From: Temnothorax longispinosus
Lineage: Eukaryota; Arthropoda; Insecta; Hymenoptera; Formicidae
Assembly (NCBI RefSeq): GCF_030848805.1
Contig: NC_092360.1
Coordinates: 18,982,340-19,046,339, forward strand
Direction: 5' to 3'
DNA: 64,000 nt
Of this stretch, positions 46,401-60,640 are shown piece by piece. The translations under genes and the position numbers were made by a program. The notes beneath the pieces were generated by a model. It was given only the letters and a program-made list of their open reading frames with translations. It was not told where the DNA came from and made no database searches. How positions within the stretch are numbered: the first letter of the stretch is position 1; each line of letters opens with the position of its first letter.

Positions 46401-48750
46401 CGGGGCCATGGCCTTTGATTCTCAATAAGACATTTTTTTTGTTCCATTTTCGTGAATTGGGCTCCACTCCTGGATGGAGTTGATTGAAATGGAAGTGATA
46501 AAACGTGACACTACGTGGCTTTAATCGATGTGCCATTGACCAATGTCATTTGACATTTTTTCTTTTTTATGCGGTGCAGTATACATTCTGATTTTTATCA
46601 ATGTAGATCAGATTATATAGAATATAAACTTTGCAAGATTAAAAATACGAAAAAGTTCAAAGTAAAAACATAATAAAAAAAATGCCTAAGAATTTATTTA
46701 GCTAAAGCTATAGTACAGGAAAGAATAAAAATATGTATTAAAATGCATCATTTGGTCGCTTTCTCATTGCTCGATTTCTTATTCAATTATTTTCCTACGA
46801 GATCAAAAAAGAGAGTAACTATATATCGTTATATTGCATGAATAAACGGAAAAAAATAGTCGGTTGTATCATAAATTGAATTCGGATATTGGTTGACGCA
46901 GCATGCACATGCAGTTACATCAAATCGCATATTTAATTCCGATAGGAATATAAGCTGCGCATCAAAGGAACCTTTGAGCATCAAAGGACATCTCCGGGAG
47001 AAGAGCCAAGCATCGGCTGTCGCGATCTAGTTTACATTCAAGCAACCTCCGGCTCTCGAAGATGGAGCCAAGGAAAATTGTCGGTAGAATAGACGCAATA
47101 TCATTGGGGAGAAACGATCTGGAATCTTTGTGAAACATTCTAAATGTAAAAATGTTTTCTCAAAATTCATAATTTGCGTAAATTGAAAATAAAAAGGATC
47201 TGTTCTTAATGTAGAGTAAAAAGAACACTTAACAAACATCATTGAATTCTCAATTGTAAAGAGTCAAATTTAAACTCAAAGACACTTGTAGAGTATCGCA
47301 TGGACAATTTGTTTCTGCTTTGTTACTGCAGTATTCTTTAATTATTTTACAATCCTCATATAAAGATATGTATATTCTTGTATTGTAATATAAAGATACA
47401 TGAAGAATAGTTAAATTTCAAGATGCTTTTTTAATTCACTAATATTTCCTTTTCTTAATTTAAATCTTAAATCCATTAACAATATAATACCGCTTATGTT
47501 TGTAATTAAATTACCGCTATCGTAATAGACATTTCATCAAATTCAACCATATCTTAATTAAAGCGTTTAAATCTAAGAACAAAAGAATCTATTTCTTAAA
47601 TGAGTCATTTCAAAGTTTATATGCATGGGTATCTACAATTAGGCTTTAACCGGGAGCCGCCACGTAAGTGGATTTATGTCGGAAAGGGTCCCGAAACGCA
47701 CACACACGATGTAGCGGAGTATGAGGAAACGTTACGTACTTATAGTTATCAAAGGTTTGCAAGGGCAGCAGTACCCTCCTCCGCTAAGTTTCCTCTGAGG
47801 TCTTAAAGGTGTCCCGCGCGCTGCACGCGAATTTCTCAAGTTATGATTTAGTATCCGGTAGATGGTCTGAGGTGAGATCAGAGGGATACGTCTCAAGGAA
47901 CACGCTTACGAGAGAAAGAGAGAACAAAAGTAGAGAAGCGGTTATAGTCAACGCAGAAATACAGGATGCCTCAATCGTATTTTTATCTACAGAATCATTT
48001 CTAGAAGAGTCTGTAGTACAAATAATGAGAGGCAGGAAGAACCATCTTGTTTAATAATAAAATAATATTCACGACTAGTTTATAAAATGCAATTTACTTA
48101 TATCGTTGTTACAAAATTCATTAGCATAAACAAATGCGCTCGTTCACAGACACCCATTGTAATAACGCAGACGGGAAGAAACATGAAGCAAAGGTGGCTA
48201 TACATCCTGTCGGAAAAAAGCGCAAAAGAAGGATGAACGAAAGGTGAGGTAGAAAAGAAGAGCGAGAGCGAGAGCGAGAGCATATATGATACAATAAAAA
48301 AAAAGAGTATAAAGAAAGAGAGACAGCAAATCGTACAGAGAGAGAAGTATAAGTGGCGGCCGGACGGGAGAAGAAGCAGACGGTGGTATCGCGGTAAAGA
48401 GGTAGGGAAGAGAGGAAGAGAGGGATGAGAACAGAGACCGGAAGAAAAGGAGCAGGTAGAGAAGGGAGGATGCGAGGTCGAGAGGAGGAGTAACTTCCTA
48501 ACAAGGCGGTTAGTTGCGGCTTAGCAACGCTATGAACGCGAAATATTGCGAGCCGGCGGGTTTCCTCGTTCTGGTTCCCTCCTCCCTCTTCGCACCACCT
48601 CGCCGGCCTGCTTACTCCGGCTGTCTGTGTGCCGTATGGTCGTCTAATGCCGAAGTACTGGCCGGATGCGGCAAAATTTCGATATGCCGATAATCGATTC
48701 TCTACCGGCGCGAGACGCAAACGGTCTCCCACGTAGCGGCTAATGTCCAC
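43401..48750. other. Non-coding stretch, CpG-rich at both ends
   Basis: CpG-rich sequence at 43.5-44.45 kb contains overlapping plus-strand frames of 74-179 codons, Arg-rich and without a domain. 44.5-47.5 kb is AT-rich. From 48.18 to 48.55 kb the plus strand is strongly purine-rich, giving a Ser/Leu/Phe-rich 209-codon minus-strand frame that I do not accept. At 46964-46979 there is a small perfect inverted repeat (TCAAAGG and CCTTTGA, 2-nt spacer). Confidence 0.5.
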
Positions 48751-51700
48751 GATGGATATGAATAACGGAATACCAGCAATATCAAAGAATTCATTTCTCT
48801 ACGCTATGTACACGGCAAATGTATCTTACGCCAATTGCGCTGCGGTTCTATTATCACAAAAACGTAGAAATTATTTTCACGCGTTTATGAAGTATAGACT
48901 TAAATTCACTGAAACTGATTCCGAAGAAAGTCTCAATTTGTAGTCAGCCAATTTGAACGGTGGACATTTTTTTCTTTAGTTTTTTAAACTTAAGGAAAGT
49001 AAGAAACAAAACAAAAGTAGGAATTAAACTATAATATTTTGCTAAATTGCTGCCAACTCGCAGTCATTCCAAAAGTTAAAAAACGAAATGATCGTGCAGA
49101 TTTTTCGCCGACACCTGCAATTCTGCATCGTAATTATCCGCGCATGGTTGGTTGCTGCGAACGCAAGCAGGTTCCCCATGAAATCGCGGCTAGTCGACAA
49201 CTGACACATGAAAATTTCATAAGATTGAGCGAAATTGTTCTGGCTTTATGCGTTTTGTTTTGCGTCGCGGTAAATAAAAGTTTTAGCATCTCGTATAATG
49301 TCCAGGAAAGTTAAGACTATTCTAAATATAATAATAATATAGCATTGTCTATATTACTAATTTGTATATAATGTTAATAACGTCAGCAAAATATATCCTT
49401 TCAAAAGGAAATAGTTTTATCCATAAGGCCGTCAAGTTCTTGCGTAATTCCAAAATTTACTTTCTGTTCAAAGCGAAAATAACTTTGTTAATGCAAAACA
49501 ACACTATATTTTATAGCAGCAATAACTTTTAAGGACGAGTGAATATAGGAATTATGCGACCAACCAGTTCAATTTTTAGTTTGTCGGAGTATTTCCACAA
49601 GCCGCAAACCGTCGAGCTCATCTTAATTAGAACGTAATTTGTCAGCGGAGATCTTAGCGTTGAGATCAAAGGGTATAATGAAGGGCATTGGAAGTTTCCG
49701 CACGAAACACAACTTCTTTGAGAAAGTTTCGCGAGTGATTCGATTAAATCCAAACGGCATGCGCCCTCTTTGACGTCACGATCTAATTATTTCCGACTGT
49801 CGTTGTAATCGGTACAACGATTGAGAGTGGAAGCGGAAACTTGTCTGTCTTCATTCAGCGCGCCTAAATATGTTACCCTATAGCGTGCCTGTTGCACTGC
49901 GATTTGCATAGATGCAGCAAGTTGAAGCTGCCAGCTGCATCGAAATCCCGTCATTTTCTTCTTCGATTATAATTTTCATCCCTTCAGTTTTAAGCTTGAC
50001 TCAAACATGAAATTACCAGAGTGTGTATACTGTGTGTGCTAGAGTGCCTTGTGTGAAAATAATAATTTTGATCTTAATAGAACATTTATGGATAGACATT
50101 TATTTAGCATTCATAGATACTCATCTTACTAATTGTAAGTTAAAAATATTAATTCTTTGCTTACGTATAATAATTTAAAACGCTATTCGCATAAATGTCA
50201 CTGGTCACAAATCGTGGAAACGAAGATAAAATTATATGCGCAAAATAATTAATAATATATCGCTTATCTCTCAATAACGAAAAAATCGCATAAACTTTAG
50301 ATACTCAATAAAAATGTCATGACCAAACGACAGGATTAATAATCGTCCATCACGATCTATTAAAGCTGTAAATCGCTACATCGTATAGATATCCGAATAG
50401 GAAATCACGGGGCGAACGATGGAAACGATTGATTTAATCGGCCATTTAGTTTCGCCGAGAGAATCAGCCGGCGTGTGTGCACAACCATCGTACATGTCCA
50501 CTCGCGTTCCGCTGGGGGATGGATATAATTTTTATTTATTTACACAAAGGTCGGCTATCGCCCTTAGCCTCCGCGCGTCGGATCGCAATAGAGCGGCTGG
50601 TTTATATTTTATTCATCCCCTATTGAATTCGGGCTCAATCTTACGAAAGTGTCTCTACCACGGCCACCACCCGGTCCTCGTGCTCTCTTTGCTGTGTGTC
50701 TCTTCTGACTCGGATCAGGGTCCTCCCCCCCTCCCACTCCCCTTTTCCGTCGCTTCAGCTTCTCTACGTGGTAGGTATTCCAATCTCACTATGCTCCGCC
50801 AGACCTCCTTCGTTTCCTTCTTCTCCTTCTTCGAGAGCACCACCTTCCTCGTTCCCTACTCGCTTTCCGCTTGTCCTCCTCTCGAAGACCACCCGGGGCT
50901 TTAGGTTCTCTTTAAATCTGTACCACGATACAGAGACACGATACACCTTTGCGTTCTCTCTCGACTTGACAATCGTTCGTTCGCAGCCTTCGAGCAACAC
51001 ATGTCGTTTATCGAGAACGACTCCGTGCACGCTGAATTGCTTTTGTATGCGCGAATCCTTGGAATCAAATCACCAGCGAGCACATTCGAAGCGATCGTAC
51101 ATTTTAGTATATGTATATTTATATATATGAGCGGCGTGCGTATATATGACTTAAAAAATGCAATCTGTTTATGCCGAAAGCCAAAATATGTATTATGGGT
51201 GTAAAATATCAGGTTCTTAATTGCAACATGTGATTTGATAAAAAACAATAAGCGACCGTAAAAAACAATAAGCCGTTTTCTTCATAACGCACTTCAGATC
51301 GGACTCAAGTTCGGTGTAATCGTCGCGAGACTTCGTGGTAGACAATGGACGAATTCTCCTCGTCTTCCCTTCTTCTAGTTTCCGCACCGCTCTCGAATCC
51401 TTCATGCCTTGCAATTTCAGAAGTGTCGAGACAGCACTCGTACCCAGACGCTATTAAATATTGAGAAACTCCGCCCGGCGTCTTACATACGCCTCCGTAT
51501 CTCTATCTGCCTGCATACGTGACAATGCGTGTAAAAGATCTCGCATAGCGAGTGCGCGTGCTATTGCATCGTTATGGCGTGAACTTCAGGTTTTTTCAAA
51601 GCAAACAAGAAACGCAACAATAATCGCATACAATATAACTGTATTATATAAAAAATAAATTAAAGTGTAAATACAATAAATGTTCGTTTAAAAGATGCCA

Positions 51701-53792
51701 TATAAAATCATCAAGAAATAGAAACTATAATACTAAAATTTGTTATTTAAAAAACTGATCTTATTTATCCAAAAACTATTCCGCTTAACTTTATTACCCG
51801 ATTGATGACAATATCACAATTTAATTACTATATTACAATGAAAGTGTATCCATCGATCAAGTTGACTGAAGAAATATATAAGACGCGATCGTTCCATTTC
51901 TTTTTAGGCTCGATTACTGCAACGGGTCATTTAGTCTCGGTCAAATCCAGTTTTTCTTTCCTTCCTAAACTTATATCGCGAAAACCTATAATCTAAAAAA
52001 AATGGCGAATAGCATACCAGATTTATTTAACCCAAAGTGCTGAATTACCGTGAATTATCTACAGAATTCCAATGTAAAACACAAGAAAAAATCTAATAAA
52101 TCTCGACCCTGACAATCCAATACTTCAATGGTCCGGCTTGAGAAAGGCAGAAACTTTGCGTCGGAAGCGTCGCAAAAGCGGGTCCGTCGTAACAACAAGA
52201 AAGCCATGAGGATGAGATCGGTTTCTGCAGCGACGAGGAATCCGTGTCACGCCTTGGAACACTAAACGTGCCACACAAGATAAAACGCGGCACGAGACTT
52301 AGCCGCGTACGACGTACGTGTGTAATTGTCGATCGGACGTCTTACGACGGGGTACATCCGAGAAAAATGCGGGTCCGCCGTCGTAATTCGTCGAGTATCG
52401 AGGAAACGTTGTGTCCCAGACGCGAGGTATATCTCGAAGCGGGCTTCGATAAAGTCGGGCGTACGTGCCGCGGCCGGGGGCCGGACGAATAATCGGAGTC
52501 GTTTAGCTCTCCAACACCGGCCATCACTCGAAATTTACGATTTCGTGTTTATTCCACGGAACGTAAAGTAAAACAATCCCCGGTATAATGGCAAAATCGA
52601 TTGTCCCCACCCTGTGGCCAACGTAGCGGGCATTTATTCAAAAGTAAGCATGAGATTAACGAGGAGAGATTTGCGCATTAACATTTTTACGCAATCGCGA
52701 CAGTACTATAACAATAATAGTAATAAGTAGATAAAAATACACTTTTTATAATCAAAAGTACCCAAGAAGATCAAAAGAAGCATATTCATTTGAATAAATT
52801 TAAAATGACGACACAATGTTTTTACAAGAAAAAGGAGAAAAATCAAGTTTTATTCACTTAATCCGCATAATCATTCACGCGTTAAATTTGCATAAACTAG
52901 GAACAATTTCCGTGTGCAAGGTACGGTAAACAAATCGATTAAATGGAGAACTATTCTTACCGGTTTACACGAACTCGCATTACTGTTATTCTCTTCTCGC
53001 TATTGCGCAAAACCATTTTCTCTTAATGACGTGAGTTTCCTGAAAATAGGCTTTATATCACGCGCTCGTACCTCCAGTTTCCTCTCTGGTCCACATCGGT
53101 GCGATGGCACAGGCGCGTAAGTACGACGCACCTAACGACAGTGGGTACCTTTACGAGTACGGCCGGTCCTTTCGCACGCGATAATTGCAGCATATTCTCG
53201 TAATTATTCGAGTCCGAATAATTTCTCTCCACGAGTGCGAACAAAGACCGAAACGCCGCCGGATGTCCCTGTGAAACCGGCGTACAAGGTTCTTCTTTCG
53301 ACTCGCCCGACTCGGAGGAAGACTCGCTTATTTGCGGTGTGCGTATCATGGCGTTGGAGCTTCGTACGCGAGAAGTGCCGAAAACACGGACGTACACACG
53401 GACGACGATGTACACCGCAATTAGCAAACAAGACTCGTGTCGATGGTATAGGAAGAGGGGAAAAGGCCGTTGCGGAAACGGAGACGAGCGAGCGAGTTAG
53501 CGAACGAGAAAGAGAAAAGAGAAAGAGAAAGAAAAAGAGAGAGAGGAAGGTAGAAGGCAGTCCAGATGAGACAAATTCCAAAAGAGATGTGCTTTTAATT
53601 ATACTAACGCCCGGTGTCCGATTAAATGAACGAAGGAGCCAAACTCGCGAAGCTCGGTGCAAATTTAATTATAGAGAAGAAGAGAGCGCGGAGAGGAAGG
53701 CGAGAAAAGGAGCGAGGTGAAGAAAGGGGTACGAAATAGAAAGGAGAGACAACAAGGACAGTTAAGCTGCAGACTGTGCGTATGCCATAAAG

Positions 53793-53919
<127 letters not shown>

Positions 53920-55411
53920 TTCAAGTATTTATATGATGGCAGTTTGTTTAGGCCGCTTATTAATGGGTCGGAAGAAGGCCGTTGTAATTAAGGGAACCCG
54001 GGATTCCATCCAGTGGCACACAGAGCGTCCTTCGAGGATGCGGCTAAGCAAGTTGTCGCGTACCACCGAGAACGTCTTCCTCGGCGTCTCCGACTCTTCC
54101 GTCATCTCTTCGTTTCTTGTGTCCTCCCCCCCTATCCTTCTCTCCTTTTCCTCCACCCTCTCCCTCTCTTTATAATTTTGTTTAAGTCGGTGAGCGTCTC
54201 TTTCTCCGTCTTCGCGCAAACGTCTGAAACGTCTTTCGGCATGCAGGAAAACAAAACGTATTCAACGGATTCAACCGCCGAAGGAACCTTTATCGTCCCC
54301 ATCGCCGCTGCTCCCTTCGTCGTCCGCTCATATTTGCTATTCGACGAGACGTCTTGAACAGGCTCAGGAAAAACGAGAAGCTACCGCTGCATACGCACCC
54401 ATTAAATTAACGTTATGCAAATATCTCGATGTCTGAGCGCGCCTCGCGAAAGAGAACGGCAATTAGAAAATTATACTTTAATTAGGTACGAACAAGACTG
54501 CATAACTAATACGCAAAAGAGAACGGTCAAGCGACATCAGCTCAATTAGAGTTAAATTCTTAATTGTTCGAACTCGCATGCGTCTGCATGGTACTTCGAA
54601 AAACAAAACAGTACGACTGATCGAAATTAATGCTGAACTAAGTTACTATGTCAGTTAAATTATCCGAAATAAATAAAATCAATTATACATATATTATATG
54701 TAATTGTAATTACGCAATATTTTGCTTTATATTTCCTATATTATATCCTGTAATAACGCGTAATAATTACGAATGACAAGGACAAAAAAAGTAGAGAGAA
54801 ATGCCGTTTTCATTTTTAACAGAAATGTAATTTGTATAGGTAATATAATTAATTAAAATGTATTTAACATTGAGAATTCAAATGTTATAAATAAACCGCC
54901 GCAAAAATTTCGTTCAGAAAGATAAATTTCTAATGTGCACCAAAAATTCTGTCCTATTATTATTTATATATTACCTAAAAAAAGGTATGTTAAATCGATA
55001 CTCGCATCTCTCGAACCTTCTCGAAAGTCTCGAAGTTTATTGTTGACTCTTTTCCGCGATGCTAATTAGTTCTCTCGTTGCGCTAACTTCGTGAGCGGCT
55101 GTCATGGCATATTTTGACAGTTGTGTGTATCAGTTGTATAAAGCTAAATAGCACGCGTCTGTGATGTCTAGATAATTGAAAAAAACGCATCTATAATAAT
55201 ACAATCTATTTAAAACGGTAATTAGTTTCAAATAATTGAGAAAATATTTCTATTACCTGATCCTGACAGCTTATTTAAATATTTAAGTCGACGCCTCAGT
55301 GCTAATATCATATTTTCACTCAATACGAAATTTTCTCCCGTTTCCCATCCGTGCGCGTATCGCCTTTTAAACTCCCATTCCGCGGAAAAACAAAGCGTAT
55401 TCAAAGCAACG

Positions 55412-55500
55412 TACTGTCATTTATATTCATACGACTGCACCCTTCCACGTCTCTTAAGTGTCTCGCGATGGAATAAAATAATCTCATTGTCTCTCTCAAC
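55412..55500. repeat. Diverged direct repeat, copy 1
   Basis: Shares CTGTCAT, TATAT, CTTAAGTGTCTCGC and GGAATAAAAT in the same order and similar spacing with 56545-56625. The intervening bases have drifted. It looks like an old local duplication. Confidence 0.55.
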
Positions 55501-56544
55501 CCCTCAAATTTTCTCTCTTTCTCTCTCATTGTCATTCCCTCCTCCTCGCCCCTTTTTCCCTTCCCCTCCTCTCTCATTCTTACGCTTTCTTTTTCGTTCG
55601 TTTTTATTTCGTCTTTCAAACAAAAAAAACAGGAGTTCATTTTATTGTCACAGGATATTCTTTCAGAATACTGTCGCTTTTACAACAAAATGATTGTAGC
55701 ATGCTCAGCGCAATCAAATAAATATACCCGAGCAGGATTAACTGTGGCGACTCTCGTTATATATTTACGATTAAACAATACAGAATAACTGAAGGTTACC
55801 CTAATCTCAACCATACATTAAACGCGTTTATGGGATTGGTTTTAAATTACCTACTGTCACGAGCAAATAAATTTGTAAACGGTTTATATTTCTTTCGGTC
55901 ATACATGTTTAAAGTCTTTTAAATTCATAATCGAAGAAAAAAAAAGACTAAAACAGATCTAAAAGTTTTCTCCGTCAGTAAACAAAATATGTAAGCTATG
56001 ATTCACGATTAAATATCATTTAATACGATTTATAATTAACCATCAAAATCATATCGTAAAGAAAAAGAACAAAATCTGATTTGGATTTTCTTGAATAATA
56101 TATTGCACTTAAGTTGCACCTGTCTCGTTCCGAAGATGTAATAATTCGAGGACGTGTAATAATCTTATAATAAATATATTATATATTAATCATGTGTTAA
56201 ATTATATAAAAGCAAAATTGGGTAAATTTTTGATAACGGAATAATGTAGATATTTCGTAGAGTATTAATATTGTAAGTATAATATAAAAAATAAAACGCA
56301 CATATCTGTGGTGCGGCAAAACTTTACACAAACATATTTCTCTCTCACGTGACATATTATCCAATTCCTGTTTTATCACGTAAAGATAAAAAAAAAAAAA
56401 AAGATTAGTGAGGAACTCGATTAATAAAACGCAGTCAATCGCGAATTCACGCTATTTTTTTCGTCAGCCTCCATTCGCATGTCAATCGCCAGCAAGCAAA
56501 TTTCTATTTCGCGTGGAATAAAGCACGCGTTCGAAGGAAAAGCG

Positions 56545-56625
56545 AACTGTCATCTATATGCATACACAGCCTCGTCCTTAAGTGTCTCGCATCGGAATAA
56601 AATACTCGTGATGGTGTCTCGCTCC
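56545..56625. repeat. Diverged direct repeat, copy 2
   Basis: Second copy of the block at 55412-55500, about 1.1 kb downstream and in the same orientation. Both copies are followed by pyrimidine-rich sequence. No coding frame is conserved between them. Confidence 0.55.
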
Positions 56626-57876
56626 CACTCATCACTGGAACTGCTCTCCTCATCGTCATTCCATTCCGCAAAGAGGAGAGACAGTGAAGTGGGACGGAAG
56701 GAAGGGCTGAAAAACGGAATTCGTTTAACGGTTACCGAATACATTTCTTTCGACAGTAGACGTCAATTAACTACACCCGATTCGAACTGACGTTAAACGG
56801 GGACACACGAAGAGAGAAACGGTGAAGGGCCCAACGAAGGAAAAGGACGAATGAGCAGGGTGAAGTCCGCAGGGAGAGAGAGAGAGAGAGAGAGGCGTAG
56901 AGAGAAAAAGAGAGAGAGAGAGAGCAGAAGCAGAAAGATGAGGACGGGGAGAGGAGATGGTTTTAGTCCGTTCAATTATGTGACTCGAGTGGGAAAGGAT
57001 GGCTCGCTCAACGTCACGTTTTGCTACGCCGACAGTCGAGATAGAATTTCAGCGCGAAGCGTTTATTTCGCGTCACTCGATTAATTAATCGCGCATTAAA
57101 ACTCGATTGGGATCTGCATACGCAGCGCGGCGCATCGCGGTGCCACGCGATCAATGATATTTTAGGACGAAAAGCAGCGATATATCGGTGCACTAAATGC
57201 GGACAAAAGAGATCGCGTAGAAGATCGCCTGCGAGAATCGTAAGCCGTAAAGTCGGAATTATGTGCGTTACGTGCACGCAATTGCTAATTAACTGTCGTA
57301 GAGGGAATCGCAACCGGTACTTGAAGTGAATACCGCGGTCGTAATTACGCTTTAATTCGTCGAGATTATTTTAATTACATTTTCTTCTCTGCCGGGCATA
57401 TACAGCATCGCGCGGGCGTAGCAATGTCCGAGCAAAAAGGCGTGTTATAAAACTGTCTCAAAAAATACTCATTAAACGTATATAAATACTATATATCAAC
57501 TACTTTATACGGTACAAGCTTTTAACATTATAATATTATTAGAACAATTTTACGGCTTGCGTGATGGTAATTTCGTTAATTAATTTAAGTTTTTTTTAAA
57601 TTATTTGTACTATTTGTATGCAATGACAATAATAAATGCGAATTGCAAATCGCAAATTAAAATATGAAATTTAGTGGCTATAAATTCCGAAAGGCAAATG
57701 TACCGTATATTTATTTAAATAAATGCCAAATAATCTCCATTAATTCGACAGCCGAATTACTCGAAACTCCGTGATTTTTGACGAACCAACGGCAGAATTA
57801 ATCATATTCAGTGCTTGACCGAAACGTGCCGTCGCAAAATCGAGGCTGTGGCAAACGCATAAGTCATGAATATGTA

Positions 57877-58102
57877 CACTGTAAAAAAATTGTGTAAAAT
57901 TACATGTAATTTTGAGACCCACTATAATAGGTGTAAATTTCCACACATTTTTAATTTGTGTAATTGTAATACAAAATTACTTTTTCCTTCCGTACTGTAA
58001 TGTTGTAAAATTACAACCATTATATTGTATAATTACAACTACTAGTGGGTCTCAAAATTACCCACTATAATAGTTGTAATTTTACAAAATTTTTTTACAG
58101 TG
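57877..58102. mobile_element. 226-bp MITE with CACTGTAAAAAAATT ends
   Basis: Inverted ends CACTGTAAAAAAATTGTG on the left and CACTGTAAAAAAATTTTG read inward from the right. TA flanks at 57875-57876 and 58103-58104. Internal blocks are also inverted copies: AATTTTGAGACCCACTATAA at about 57910 and its complement near 58045, and repeated GTAAAATTACA. There are no coding frames. TA flanks suggest a Tc1/mariner-type enzyme, though the CACTG ends leave other superfamilies open. Confidence 0.8.
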
Positions 58103-58824
58103 TACGGCATGCTGCGCGATCATAAAATTTTAACGACGCGATTCGCGAGAAAATTCAGAATACGATGATACCTCAAAAATCGCTTTTATTTAAAAACATT
58201 AAAAAAATTAAAAGCGAGAAATTGCGAAATGCATGACAGTTATACGAAGAAAATGTAAAATTGCATTTTGAAAAAGTGGATGAATAAGCGATAATATAAT
58301 TTTATATTTCATCAGCACATATTATCAGAATATATTAAATTTTCAGATATCTGAAAAAATTGGGTCAGTATTTTATAATGAAGTATATTCCAATTTATTT
58401 ATAACGATTTATAACAAAGTATTCATATTTTTATGATATAAAAAAAGTAGAATATACACACATAAACGCACATCTGCGATGCGATAAAAAATTCAATTTA
58501 AATATTCACTATTATATTTCAATTCTGACAGGATTACTTATCAGATATTTCTCGCAATCAAAGCATATAAGAAGAATATCATCATATTTCAAACCACCTA
58601 CATGCATCGCTCGTAACGCGAATTCACACAAATTAAACCGCACTTGCTCCAAAACGCGATGCATTAATGCGCAATTAACGGAAGACGTAGTAATTGTCCG
58701 ATAACGATATCTAATCTGATCAATCGTACGGACCGAAAGACGCGAGATTAACGATGCCATGCCACAAGGCTTGGCGCACGCGGTGCCGATTTAAAGCAGT
58801 CAGTATATAACGGGCATCGCCGAG

Positions 58825-58856
58825 CACGGATGCAGCCATCGGAGCGTGCATCCGTG
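58825..58856. other. GC-rich hairpin with a perfect 10-bp stem
   Basis: CACGGATGCA (58825-58834) pairs with TGCATCCGTG (58847-58856) around a 12-nt loop. Too short for a miRNA precursor on its own; could be a binding palindrome or chance. Confidence 0.5.
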
Positions 58857-60610
58857 GGCGCAGCGGCCACTCCCGAATACGAGTTTCAAAATGTAATCGC
58901 GAATAGTCGAATATATAGTATATGCTCCACATCGTTGTTACGTACTTTGCAGATTACCATAATCGCTCGTTAATAAATGTGACGGATCGAATTTAATTCC
59001 CTTTCATTCGTTAATGGGAACGCGCGCGGAGAAGGCTCGCTCCGATCCGTAATCGAAAGTGCTCGACCGGTGCGCCGGGATCGACCTTAATCCGTTCAGA
59101 TGGATCAGTATTCTCACGGTTTCTCGCAATTCGAACGATAAATTTCCTTTTCAGTTACGATCAAAGAAAGTCAACATTTTTAATTGTTGCAAAGTTACGT
59201 ATAATTCATTCACATTTCATTCCAACTTCGATTCACTAATCGAGTTTTGCTTCAGGTATTTGCATATCATAATAAAATATATTTGTAAATTCAAATAAAT
59301 ATTTAGTTCCAAGTAAAAATGACGAAACTATAGAAAAGATCTCTCAAATTGTGTAAAAAACTGGAAGTACGATATTAATCACAATCATATCAATATATAC
59401 AAATCAAATTTTGTAGAATAATTACCCTATAAAGACAAGAAGCAATGTAATAGATATAATAAATATAAAAATTCTTTGACCCAATTTATGTCTTCCTCGC
59501 ATAACATTTAGGAAAAAGAAATATCCTCTCATAGTAAAAAGATATAACTAAAAAAAGCTTAATGTTTCTAGACTCTACGTGATGAAAAACTTAATCTCAA
59601 ACGCCAACGTTAAAGAGCGAGAGAATTAATTACAGGCGTAATAACGGGGCTGATATAGAAAACGATCTCGAGATGATTTCAGTGTTAGGTGCCACGAGCA
59701 AAAAAGCAAAATTGATTAACGCATAATAAAAACGGGATAAAGAAGACAAACCGCGATAAGTGAAACGACTCTGGCCCATGTTAAGGTGCAGAATAAACCG
59801 AAGTTATAAGACTTTTGATGTGATATTCCAGCAGAGCGCAAATATTTTGACTGTCCAACAGCGAAGAAAATTATGCATCGTAACACTGAAGCATTAATTC
59901 GCTACGAAATGGACGTACCCATGAATTCTAACGTTATTTGCGTTCAACCCGCAGATAGGTTATCGTAGGCGACGCAGTATCGGTAGACTTATTCCAACAC
60001 ATATTTCCCCGAGGAGCATCCCTCCCAAGAGAGCCTGGTTTATTCTCGAGGAAACACGACGTGATGAATTTCTAATTGGAAAAGCGAAAGGTCTCTTTTC
60101 ACAAACAACACGTTTTCTTCTTCAAACTGCATTGTATCATAAGATCCACTAGCTTTCACTAAACCATGCAAGAAATGCTGCTAATTAACAATTCATTAAT
60201 TAAATATAAATAATCGCGTTGTCAATTAGAATTTCTTTTTAAATTTAATGCAGTTTTTTAAAATAATTATCCGAGTCATGTGACATTTACTATGTATATA
60301 AGATATTTTAGAATTGAATAAAATATTTAAATATATTCCTGTATGCAAGACATATGAGTAATTCAGTTTTAAAATAGCGAAGATAAAATTTGAAATATAA
60401 TGCACTTAAGTAAAGCTGATATATGTATATATAGCTAGAATATATCCATTTTAACAAGATTTTCACAATTTAATTAAAACTTTAAAAATAAGTGGCTTAT
60501 ATAATCATTTTCATAAATAATCCAAGCATAATTTAGACCGAGTAACATATCATGAGCTGAGCTATTTTGCATTCATTATCTAACTATACAAATTATTTAT
60601 ATAATTAACT

Positions 60611-60640
60611 AATAACTGTATATATAATAACTGTATATAT
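60611..60640. repeat. Two copies of a 15-bp unit
   Basis: AATAACTGTATATAT occurs twice in direct succession. Simple AT-rich duplication. Confidence 0.8.
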
